A stretch of 8,620 nucleotides of DNA, taken from an uncultured Chitinophaga sp. (GTDB lineage Bacteria; Bacteroidota; Bacteroidia; Chitinophagales; Chitinophagaceae). Below the pieces are notes generated by a model that worked only from the letters and a program-made list of their open reading frames with translations, ran no database searches and was not told the origin of the DNA. Shown one piece after another: positions 1-5,913 of the stretch. The translations under genes were made by a program, and so were the position numbers. Each line of letters starts with the position of its first letter. Position 1 is the stretch's first letter. Where the stretch lies: positions 1 through 8,620 of the forward strand of contig NZ_CAMLHC010000062.1 of assembly GCF_946479755.1 (NCBI RefSeq). Direction: 5' to 3'.

Positions 1-2
1 TC

Positions 3-140
3 TATTTCGAAATCAACGAATCACTGGGGAAAGAAGTGGTCGATCTGCTGCAGTCGCTCGGCTTCCACGACGTGACGCTCCGGCAGGATATGTTCGGCAA
101 GGACAGGATGGTTAAGGGCTCGCAAAGAACGCAGCGATGA
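3..140 (+). CDS. prmC: PrmC (HemK) release factor glutamine methyltransferase, C-terminal fragment
   Basis: This is the last 46 codons of a gene whose start lies left of the window; the frame begins at base 3 and ends with TGA at 138-140. The visible peptide opens YFEINESLGKEVVDLL and continues to LRQDMFGKDRMVKG, which matches the C-terminal end of the PrmC/HemK methyltransferase fold, where the motif EIN..G..V..L..GF....L..D..GKDR is typical. PrmC methylates the glutamine of the GGQ motif in peptide-chain release factors RF1 and RF2, using S-adenosylmethionine, in the cytoplasm. The SAM site and NPPY motif lie outside the window and cannot be checked. The last six residues (SQRTQR) are encoded by an intergenic repeat that starts at about 119, so the natural family end is probably near the preceding KG. 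The identification rests on the tail only. Confidence 0.82.
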   Translation, partial: YFEINESLGKEVVDLLQSLGFHDVTLRQDMFGKDRMVKGSQRTQR

Positions 141-297
141 AGTAAATAAATTAAGAACGCAAAGAAACGGAGACCATCTTTCAGTTTATGTTATGCGGTA
201 TGATTGATTTATCATACTTAACATAAAAAGATCTGAAAGATGGTCTCCGTTTCTTTGCGTTCTTAATCTGTATTAAAATCTTGGCGCGCTCTGCGAG
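119..297. repeat. Large intergenic palindrome made of two inverted repeat units between convergent genes
   Basis: Bases 150-184 are the perfect reverse complement of 233-267 (35 bp, no mismatch). Inside this stem, 185-193 pairs with 219-227 and 198-204 pairs with 211-217, closing on a six-base loop, so nearly the whole of 150-267 can fold into one long hairpin. The symmetry resumes outside the perfect arms: CTCGCAAAG at 119-127 mirrors CTCGCAGAG read on the minus strand at 297-289, with about 20 diverged bases between. Each half is a repeat unit with a CTCGCA head and a TAAGAACGCAAAG core (152-164 plus, 265-253 minus); a third unit lies at 8566-8620. The palindrome fills the whole gap between the convergent prmC and exbD genes. 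It could act as a bidirectional transcription terminator or mRNA 3'-end stabiliser, or be a REP- or MITE-like element. The structure is seen directly; the role is inferred. No transposase gene is present. Confidence 0.93.
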
Positions 298-298
298 A

Positions 299-694
299 CT
301 ACTGCTTCGCCGTTGCCAGCACCACTTTGGCGCCTATCTGCTTCGCCACCTCCATCACATTTACCACATCTTCTATCGGCACTGATTTCTCCGCATTGAT
401 CACAATGGTAGGGTCTATCTTCTCATTGGCGACAGCCGGCGCCAGCGCCTGTTTGAGGCCTTCAAAAGGCACTTTTGTAGTCCCTACAAAAAACTCATGC
501 TTTTCGTTGATGCTCACCACGACGGTCTGCTTGGCTTTGGTATTGCTCTGGGCTTTCGGCAACATCAGCTTGATGACGTTGGGATTGGCCAGTGTGGAAA
601 CAATCAGGAAGAACAACAGCAGAATGAACAGGATGTCATTCAGTGCCGAGTTGTGCATCTCCACGTGTTTCTTATTTCTCCTGCGTAAATTCAT
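299..694 (-). CDS. exbD: ExbD/TolR family biopolymer transport protein
   Basis: A 131-residue inner-membrane protein of the ExbD/TolR family. Residues 1-15 are short, basic and cytoplasmic (RRRNKK). One membrane segment spans about 18-37 (LNDILFILLLFFLIVSTLA) and carries the conserved, essential membrane aspartate (Asp20, matching Asp25 of E. coli ExbD). The remaining roughly 95 residues form the periplasmic domain, with the family pattern KLMLPKA, then VVVSIN and PTIVINAEKSVPIEDVV. With ExbB it forms a proton-driven motor that energises TonB-dependent outer-membrane transport, or a Tol-type system. The gene starts 11 bases after the exbB stop and so is its operon partner. Only one exbD copy and no tonB lie next to it, so the TonB partner must be elsewhere or this is a Tol-like pair. 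Its TAG stop (301-299) is fused to the start of the neighbouring repeat. The family is certain; ExbD versus TolR is less so. Confidence 0.92.
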   Translation of the reverse strand: MNLRRRNKKHVEMHNSALNDILFILLLFFLIVSTLANPNVIKLMLPKAQSNTKAKQTVVVSINEKHEFFVGTTKVPFEGLKQALAPAVANEKIDPTIVINAEKSVPIEDVVNVMEVAKQIGAKVVLATAKQ

Positions 695-705
695 GAGTGG
701 TGGTT

Positions 706-1419
706 TTAGCGGGTGGGTTCCTGCAGAATGTCGGTAAACTCTGCTGCAGCGCCTTCCATCTTGTTAACAACCTTGTCTATCTGTGCATTCAGGAAACTGT
801 AACCGATAAAAGCCACAATACCGATGATCAGACCGGTAGCGGACGTGATCATCTTCACATAGATACCGCCCGCAATGGTGCCGAGGGTAATATCGGAAGT
901 AATGGAGATGTTGAAGAAAGTCTGGATCATACCCGCGATGGTACCCAGAAACCCGAACATCGGCGCAATACCGGCGATAATGGAGAGGATCACCAGGTTT
1001 TTCTCCATCCGGTAGATCTCCAGTTTACCTACATTTTCCATGGACTTCTCTATGGAATCGATCGGTTTGCCGATACGTTGCAGACCTTTGTCGATCATCC
1101 GGGCAATAGGTCCCTGCGTGTTTTTAGCGAGGGAACGGGCGCCCATAATATTACCGGTAGTGATCTGATCACGGATCATCGGCATAAAGTTATCTTCCAG
1201 GCGGCCTGCCTTTGCAATGGTCAGATATCTTTCAACAAACACAAATACCGCTATAACGGAGAGAACGCCCAGCGGTATCATGAGTACGCCCCCTTTCATG
1301 AGCATGTCGATCAGGTGTATCTCTTGTGGTGGTGCTGCAGCTGCATTGGCGGCCTGCGCTAAAGAATCGGCCTTCGGAAGCAATGTATCCTGCAATAATG
1401 TGATAAGCCCTAGTATCAT
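706..1419 (-). CDS. exbB: ExbB/TolQ/MotA family proton channel protein
   Basis: A 237-residue protein of the MotA/TolQ/ExbB proton-channel family, which assembles as a pentamer around ExbD in the inner membrane and couples proton flow to force on TonB or Tol partners. A short hydrophobic N-terminus and an Ala-rich stretch (about 21-30) precede three membrane segments: about 44-66 (GVLMIPLGVLSVIAVFVFVERY), 143-167 and 180-208. A long cytoplasmic loop (about 68-140) separates the first two. The family signatures are APMFGFLGTIAGMI (152-165) in the second segment and GGIYVKMITSATGLIIGI (184-201) in the third. The ATG at 1419-1417 gives the usual Bacteroidota form with an N-terminal extension before the first segment. 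exbD follows after 11 bases. pepT ends 58 bases upstream, so exbB may have its own promoter there, but I could not identify a clear box. Confidence 0.93.
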   Translation of the reverse strand: MILGLITLLQDTLLPKADSLAQAANAAAAPPQEIHLIDMLMKGGVLMIPLGVLSVIAVFVFVERYLTIAKAGRLEDNFMPMIRDQITTGNIMGARSLAKNTQGPIARMIDKGLQRIGKPIDSIEKSMENVGKLEIYRMEKNLVILSIIAGIAPMFGFLGTIAGMIQTFFNISITSDITLGTIAGGIYVKMITSATGLIIGIVAFIGYSFLNAQIDKVVNKMEGAAAEFTDILQEPTR

Positions 1420-1477
1420 GTGGATTTTCTTCTATTAACGGTTAAAATAGTAAAATAATTACGAAATACGTAACTGA

Positions 1478-2725
1478 TCAGGCCTTTTCCTCCCAAACTT
1501 GTGCCAGATATACGATTGTCTGCACCGCTTTTTGCATATCCTGTATGCTGACATACTCCTGTTTGCTGTGGAGGGCCATTTCACCGGTAAAAATATTAGG
1601 GCAGGGCAATCCCATGAAGGACAGACGGGAACCGTCAGTACCGCCACGGATGCTCATTTTCAGGGGCTGTATCCCTGCGCGGCGGATAGCCTCCGCTGCA
1701 TAGGCGGTTACTTCCGGATGCAGGTCCAGCACTTCTTTCATATTGCGGTATTGCTCGGTGACTTTCAGCGTAGCCCTGGCGCCGGGATAACGCTCCAGCA
1801 CTTTCTCCATCTGGCGGCGCAGGAAAGCCTCATGAGATTCCAGGTGGGCGGTGGTGAAGTCACGGATAATAAAATCGATCTCTGTTTTTTCCACGGTGCC
1901 GCTTATACGTACCGGGTGGATAAACCCTTCCCTGTCTTCCGTTGTTTCAGGAGAAAGGCTGTCTTTCGGCAGCGCGTCCACGATCTCGCCGGCGATCTTG
2001 ATAGCGCTTACCAATTTATCTTTGGCTGCACCGGGATGCGCGCTTACACCATATACGGTGATCTTAGCGCCGTCGGCAGAGAAGTTTTCATCTTCCAGGG
2101 AGCCCAGCTCACCGCCATCCATGGTATAACCAAATTGAGCAGCGAGTTTTTTCATATCTACTTTTTCCACACCACGGCCCACTTCTTCATCGGGGGTGAA
2201 CAGGATGCGGATAGCGCCGTGCTTTATTTCAGGATGCGTCATCAGGAAATGAGCGGCATCCATGATTTCCGCCACACCGGCTTTGTCGTCCGCACCGAGC
2301 AGCGTAGTACCGCTGGCGGTGATGATGTCATCGCCTTTTTTGCCGGCCAGGTAAGGATGTTCCCGCGGGCTGATCACTACGCTGTTATCATCCGGTAATA
2401 CGATATTACCACCATCATATGCCCGGTGCACGATCGGTTTTACACCGGTGCCGCTACTGTCGGAGGAAGTGTCCACATGGGAACAGAAACAGATGACCGG
2501 CACCTGCTTATCGGTATTGGCCGGAATAGTGGCATATACATAACCATGTTCATCGAGTTCCGCATCGGTGATCCCCATCTCGTGTAATTCCTTTACCAGC
2601 AGGCGGGACAGGTCTTTCTGTTTTTCTGTGGTGGGAAAGCTGGTGCTTTGCGGATCGGATTGTGTATCTATCTGCGCGTAACGAATGAAGCGCGTATCAA
2701 CAGTATATGAGTAATTTGTAAACAT
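1478..2725 (-). CDS. pepT: Peptidase T (tripeptide aminopeptidase, M20B)
   Basis: A cytoplasmic two-metal (zinc) aminopeptidase that removes the N-terminal residue from tripeptides. From the start at MFTNYSY it has 415 residues (E. coli PepT has 408). The metal and catalytic residues of the M20B family are all visible: His83 and Asp85 in CSHVDTSSD, Asp146 in LGADDKAG, Glu180 (general base) and Glu181 in FTPDEEVGRG, Asp203 in TMDGG, and His386 in MALHSKQEYV. The dimerisation domain includes YGVSAHPGAAK (about 225-235), and RGGTDGSRLSFMGLPCPN (about 360-377) is the substrate-binding signature. An upstream in-frame ATG at 2755 would add ten residues (MHRFFPYVCN) not expected for the family, and it would place a TAnnTTTG promoter box inside the gene, so 2725 is preferred. 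The gene runs toward exbB with a 58-base gap. Confidence 0.96.
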   Translation of the reverse strand: MFTNYSYTVDTRFIRYAQIDTQSDPQSTSFPTTEKQKDLSRLLVKELHEMGITDAELDEHGYVYATIPANTDKQVPVICFCSHVDTSSDSSGTGVKPIVHRAYDGGNIVLPDDNSVVISPREHPYLAGKKGDDIITASGTTLLGADDKAGVAEIMDAAHFLMTHPEIKHGAIRILFTPDEEVGRGVEKVDMKKLAAQFGYTMDGGELGSLEDENFSADGAKITVYGVSAHPGAAKDKLVSAIKIAGEIVDALPKDSLSPETTEDREGFIHPVRISGTVEKTEIDFIIRDFTTAHLESHEAFLRRQMEKVLERYPGARATLKVTEQYRNMKEVLDLHPEVTAYAAEAIRRAGIQPLKMSIRGGTDGSRLSFMGLPCPNIFTGEMALHSKQEYVSIQDMQKAVQTIVYLAQVWEEKA

Positions 2726-2729
2726 ATTG

Positions 2730-2737
2730 CAAACGTA
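2730..2737 (-). promoter_or_regulatory. TAnnTTTG -7 promoter box for pepT
   Basis: On the minus strand the sequence reads TACGTTTG followed by CAAT and the pepT ATG, a full match to the Bacteroidota sigma-A -7 consensus TAnnTTTG. Only four bases separate it from the start codon, so transcription would begin at or beside the ATG (leaderless). No convincing -33 TTG element is visible at the expected distance. Confidence 0.55.
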
Positions 2738-2888
2738 AGGAAAAAAGCGGTGCACCCTTTTGCCGTAAATTTTTCTGTTTAACCACCGCTCACAATGGTC
2801 GTTTCAGTAAAATATTCTAAAAAAACTATTTATTCTGATACAAAACACCAATTTTATCAATCTTTATAAAACAAACACACAATATTGA

Positions 2889-2896
2889 TAGGTTTG
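2889..2896 (+). promoter_or_regulatory. TAnnTTTG -7 promoter box for metE
   Basis: TAGGTTTG matches the Bacteroidota -7 consensus and lies 25 bases before the metE ATG, which would give a leader of roughly 20 bases. The flanking sequence is strongly AT-rich. The 196-base pepT-metE gap holds no gene. I saw no S-box-like or cobalamin-box-like (GCCACTG) motif in it, and a leader this short would not hold a classical riboswitch. Confidence 0.5.
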
Positions 2897-2921
2897 CCGG
2901 GAACAAAAAACCATCCTGTAT

Positions 2922-5210
2922 ATGATTACCAATATTCCAGGCTACCCCAGAATAGGCAGCCAGCGAGAACTGAAGAAAGCCTGTGAAAATTACTGGGCAG
3001 GTAAAATTTCTCTTGAGAAGCTGGAACTAACGGCCAGGCTGCTACGAAAAGAACACTGGGAAACCCTTCATCAGGCAGGCATAGACCTGATACCCTCCAA
3101 CGATTTTTCTTTTTATGATCAGATGCTCGACATGAGCATGGCCCTGGGTGTGATACCCGCCCGCTTCCGGGACCTGCGCCGCTCTTTTGCCAATCCTCAC
3201 TGCCTGGAGCTGTACTTCGCCATGGCAAGGGGTTACCAGAAGAATGGCTTCGATCTCACGGCGGTGGAAATGACCAAATGGTTTGATACCAACTACCACT
3301 ACCTGGTACCTGAATTTGACGACAGTCAGACTTACAGCCTGCAGTCCCGCAAGAGCGTACAGGAGTTCCAGGAAGCGCTGCAACAGGGCATCCGCACCAA
3401 ACCTGTGCTGATAGGGCCGGTGACCTATATCCTCTGTGGCAAAATAAAAACTGCCGGCGTTACCCGCGCAGCCTTACTGCAACAGCTGCTGCCCGCCTAC
3501 CTTGAACTGCTGGCCGCGCTTCGCGATGCCGGCGCCGACTGGATACAGCTCGATGAACCTTCCCTGGTGACCGACCTCGAACCTGCTGACAAAATGCTGT
3601 ACCAGCAGGCTTACACCGCCATCCGTGAAGCGTTTCCGGACCTGAAACTGTTGCTCACCACTTACTTCGGTGCGTTGGAAGATAATACAGCACTGGCTTT
3701 GCAGCTACCGGTGAATGCATTGCATATAGACCTTGTCCGCGCGCCGGAACAGCTGGACAGTATCCTGCAAGTGCTTCCCGAAAACATACAATTATCGCTC
3801 GGCGTGGTAGATGGCCGCAACATCTGGAAAAACGACTACGCCGCTTCGCTGGCGCTGATCAACCGGGCCACCGCAGCGCTGGGCGCAGAACGTGTGATGC
3901 TGGGCACCTCCTGCTCCCTGCTGCATGTGCCTTACAACCTGGAAGATGAAACAGCCCTCAACGCTGATATCAAACAATGGATGGCCTTTGCGCGGCAGAA
4001 AGTACAGGAAGTCATCTCCCTGAAAAAAATCATTGCCGGCGATACCACGCTGCTGGCAGAGAACCAACAGGTGATGGAACAACGGAAAACTGCGCCCGGC
4101 ATTCACGTACCTGCTGTGAAAGCGCGGCTCGCAGGCATTACACCGGATGATTTTTCGCGCGCGCATCACTTTGCCGAACGTCAGCCCCTGCAGCAGGAAA
4201 AGCTGCAACTACCGTTGCTGCCGACCACCACCATCGGTTCATTCCCGCAGACGGTGGAAATACGGCAGCTGCGCTCCAATCTCAAAAAAGGGCATATCAC
4301 CGCTGAACAATATGACCGGGACATCAGCGTCGCCATCCGGGAAGCTATCTCCTGGCAGGAATCGCTCGGCCTGGATGTACTGGTGCACGGCGAGTTTGAG
4401 CGCAACGACATGGTGGAGTATTTCGGAGAACAACTGGAAGGTTTCGCCTTCACACAAAACGGCTGGGTACAGAGCTATGGTTCCCGCTGTGTAAAGCCGC
4501 CTGTTATCTACGGCGATGTATGGCGTCCGCAGCCGATGACCGTTGCCTGGAGCCGGTATGCACAATCACTTACCGGCAAGCCGGTGAAAGGCATGCTGAC
4601 CGGTCCGGTCACTATCCTGCAATGGTCATTTGTAAGAAATGATCAGCCCCGTATGGATACGGCGTTTCAGATAGCGCTGGCGATCCGCGATGAAGTGAAA
4701 GACCTGGAAGATGCCGGTATTGCCATTATACAGGTCGATGAACCGGCGCTGCGCGAGGGACTGCCCCTGCGTAAAAGCCAGCAGGACACCTACCTGCGGC
4801 AGGCCGTCGACGCCTTCCGCCTGTCGGTAGCGCCTGTGCAGGACACCACACAGATACACACGCATATGTGTTACGCAGAATTCAATGATATTATTGCCCA
4901 CATCGCCGCTATGGACGCAGATGTGATCACGATGGAAACTTCCCGCTCGCAGATGGAGCTGCTGGAAGCCTTTGCGCAGTTCCGTTACCCTAACGAAACA
5001 GGACCGGGCGTATACGACATCCACTCTCCCCGTGTGCCCGGTGTAGCTGAAATGGGCAAGTTGCTGCAGCGTGCCGCTGAACTGCTGCCCGCCCGCAATC
5101 TCTGGGTCAACCCCGACTGTGGCCTGAAGACAAGAAAATGGCCGGAAACGGAAATGTCTTTGCGTAACATGGTGCAGGCGGCCCGTGAAGTGAGGAAACA
5201 ACTGGTGTAA
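2922..5210 (+). CDS. metE: Cobalamin-independent methionine synthase MetE
   Basis: A 762-residue cytoplasmic enzyme (E. coli MetE has 753) that transfers the methyl group of 5-methyltetrahydropteroyltri-glutamate directly to homocysteine, the last step of methionine synthesis, without vitamin B12. The N-terminal barrel opens with PGYPRIGSQRELKKACENYW (7-25), typical of the family. The C-terminal catalytic barrel begins near LPTTTIGSFPQT (433-444) and contains HGEFERNDMVEYFGEQLEGF (489-508). The zinc ligands that bind homocysteine are present at family spacing: His648 and Cys650 (THMCYAEFND), Glu672 (TMETSRS) and Cys733 (NPDCGLKTRKW). His701 in HSPRVPG matches the proposed proton donor. The N-terminal domain also keeps QLDEPSLVTD (209-218). 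The frame is intact and full length. It is divergent from pepT, and a CWC gene follows 33 bases after the stop with its own promoter box. Confidence 0.98.
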   Translation: MITNIPGYPRIGSQRELKKACENYWAGKISLEKLELTARLLRKEHWETLHQAGIDLIPSNDFSFYDQMLDMSMALGVIPARFRDLRRSFANPHCLELYFAMARGYQKNGFDLTAVEMTKWFDTNYHYLVPEFDDSQTYSLQSRKSVQEFQEALQQGIRTKPVLIGPVTYILCGKIKTAGVTRAALLQQLLPAYLELLAALRDAGADWIQLDEPSLVTDLEPADKMLYQQAYTAIREAFPDLKLLLTTYFGALEDNTALALQLPVNALHIDLVRAPEQLDSILQVLPENIQLSLGVVDGRNIWKNDYAASLALINRATAALGAERVMLGTSCSLLHVPYNLEDETALNADIKQWMAFARQKVQEVISLKKIIAGDTTLLAENQQVMEQRKTAPGIHVPAVKARLAGITPDDFSRAHHFAERQPLQQEKLQLPLLPTTTIGSFPQTVEIRQLRSNLKKGHITAEQYDRDISVAIREAISWQESLGLDVLVHGEFERNDMVEYFGEQLEGFAFTQNGWVQSYGSRCVKPPVIYGDVWRPQPMTVAWSRYAQSLTGKPVKGMLTGPVTILQWSFVRNDQPRMDTAFQIALAIRDEVKDLEDAGIAIIQVDEPALREGLPLRKSQQDTYLRQAVDAFRLSVAPVQDTTQIHTHMCYAEFNDIIAHIAAMDADVITMETSRSQMELLEAFAQFRYPNETGPGVYDIHSPRVPGVAEMGKLLQRAAELLPARNLWVNPDCGLKTRKWPETEMSLRNMVQAAREVRKQLV

Positions 5211-5231
5211 TTTCATTCCTTCAGCATTTCG

Positions 5232-5239
5232 TACATTTG
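5232..5239 (+). promoter_or_regulatory. TAnnTTTG -7 promoter box for the CWC-thioesterase unit
   Basis: TACATTTG fits the Bacteroidota -7 consensus exactly and is followed by GTAC and the ATG of the CWC gene. The four-base spacer is the same as in pepT, which implies a leaderless message. It lies in the 33-base gap after metE, so this pair can be transcribed separately from metE. No clear -33 TTG is seen. Confidence 0.5.
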
Positions 5240-5243
5240 GTAC

Positions 5244-5453
5244 ATGCTGAAACATGAAATCGTCTCCTGCCCCCGCTGCAACCGGACTTTTGAATGCCGG
5301 GTCAACAGTATTCATCGCTGCCAGTGCAGCGGGGTACCCCTCACGCTGGAAGAACGTTTCAGGATAAGCGAAAAATATCAGGGCTGCCTCTGCGAAAATT
5401 GTTTACGCGAATTACAGGCTGCATTGCAAAAACAGCCTGATGCTCCACTATAA
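5244..5453 (+). CDS. Small cysteine-rich CWC family protein
   Basis: A 69-residue protein with eight cysteines arranged as CPRC (9, 12), C18, CQC (26, 28) and CLCENC (48, 50, 53). This matches the small cysteine-rich CWC family (Pfam name Cysteine-rich CWC), whose members read roughly CPxC...F.C....CWC...CLCxxCL. Here the central tryptophan of the name motif is glutamine. The cysteine pairs suggest a metal-binding (probably zinc) fold; no function is established for the family that I can name. No signal peptide or membrane segment is visible, so it should be cytoplasmic. The ATG at 5244 follows a TAnnTTTG box by four bases, and the only other nearby ATG (5254) is out of frame. The thioesterase gene starts eight bases after its stop, indicating co-transcription. 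Confidence 0.82.
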   Translation: MLKHEIVSCPRCNRTFECRVNSIHRCQCSGVPLTLEERFRISEKYQGCLCENCLRELQAALQKQPDAPL

Positions 5454-5461
5454 ATCAAACC

Positions 5462-5854
5462 ATGGCATACGAAGAACAGATCGAGAAATCCGTTACCAGA
5501 ATTTTCAAAGCGGTATTTCCTAACACGGTAAACCATTACGACACACTTTTCGGCGGCACCGCCATGCATATGATGGACGAAGTAGCTTTTATCACCGCTA
5601 CCCGCTTCACGAAAATGCGCACCGTCACCGTATCATCAGACAGAATCGATTTCAAAAAACCTATTCCGCACGGCACCATCGTTGAATTGATAGGCACGGT
5701 GATACATGTAGGCAACACCAGCCTGAAAGTAAGAGTGGATATCTATGTGGAGCAGATGTACATTGATCACCGGGAACATGCGATCAGCGGTATTTTCACC
5801 TTTGTGGCGATAGACGAAAATAAAAAACCGGTACCTATTAAAGTACCGGCCTAA
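5462..5854 (+). CDS. Acyl-CoA thioesterase, hotdog fold (YciA-like)
   Basis: A 130-residue single hotdog-domain protein that should hydrolyse acyl-CoA to free acid and CoA in the cytoplasm. The N-terminal signature FPNTVNHYDTLFGGTAMHMMDEVAFITATR (19-48) contains the family active-site elements: Asn24, the FGG turn at 30-32, and the acidic Asp39 at the start of the central hotdog helix. The second signature, TVSSDRIDFKKPIPHGTIVEL (56-76), and the strand VGNTSLKVRVDIYVE complete the fold seen in YciA and related acyl-CoA thioesterases. The length is that of a single-domain member. The substrate chain length cannot be told from sequence. It follows the CWC gene by eight bases with no separate promoter box, so the two form an operon. 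Its last codons also encode a hairpin that reads as a terminator for the opposing FKBP gene. Confidence 0.92.
   Translation: MAYEEQIEKSVTRIFKAVFPNTVNHYDTLFGGTAMHMMDEVAFITATRFTKMRTVTVSSDRIDFKKPIPHGTIVELIGTVIHVGNTSLKVRVDIYVEQMYIDHREHAISGIFTFVAIDENKKPVPIKVPA
5816..5849 (-). terminator. Intrinsic terminator on the minus strand, inside the 3' end of the thioesterase gene
   Basis: CCGGTAC at 5828-5834 and GTACCGG at 5843-5849 form a seven-base-pair GC-rich stem with an eight-base loop. Read on the minus strand, the stem is followed by TTTTTTATTTTC (5827-5816), the classic stem plus T-tract layout. It would stop transcripts coming from the FKBP gene, whose stop lies about 65 bases before the stem. 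The hairpin overlaps the last codons of the opposing thioesterase gene. Confidence 0.72.
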
Positions 5855-5866
5855 AATATTTGCTGT

Positions 5867-5910
5867 CTGGTTGTTTGATCGTTTGATGATTCAATTGATC
5901 AAATAACCAG
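5867..5910. terminator. Convergent-gene hairpin, possible bidirectional terminator
   Basis: Bases 5867-5880 (CTGGTTGTTTGATC) pair with 5897-5910 (GATCAAATAACCAG) over 14 positions, with one position that is a G-U wobble in plus-strand RNA, around a 16-base loop. It sits between the stop of the thioesterase (5854) and that of the FKBP gene (5914), where a shared terminator is expected. Neither side has a strong T-tract, so it may act as an RNA 3'-end stem rather than a classic terminator. Confidence 0.6.
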
Positions 5911-5913
5911 CTA

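Noticed and set aside
119..297. CRISPR array interpretation of the repeated CGCAAAG units
   Set aside because: The units are inverted rather than direct, only two occur here, there are no regular spacers, and no cas genes are present.
697..1362. Long plus-strand open frame (221 codons) opposite exbB
   Set aside because: It is the antisense shadow of a clearly conserved ExbB gene; its translation shows no recognisable domain and is rich in His, Asp and Asn, as shadow frames often are.
1420..1477. Promoter box for exbB in the 58-base gap after pepT
   Set aside because: The AT-rich minus-strand sequence contains partial matches such as TACTATTTT, but none fits TAnnTTTG well enough to annotate.
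1499..2398. A 299-codon plus-strand open frame opposite pepT
   Set aside because: pepT keeps all metal and catalytic residues on the other strand. The antisense frame has no family motif and no promoter box that I could see.
2726..2755. Ten-residue N-terminal extension of PepT
   Set aside because: The family start fits MFTNYSY, and the extension covers a full TAnnTTTG promoter box.
2746..2790. AGCGGTG/CACCGCT inverted repeat in the pepT-metE gap
   Set aside because: It is a seven-base-pair stem with a 31-base loop, which can easily arise by chance; it has no T-tract and no link to a promoter.
4626..5315. A 229-codon minus-strand frame across the end of metE and the start of the CWC gene
   Set aside because: It overlaps two well-supported plus-strand genes and shows no conserved motif.
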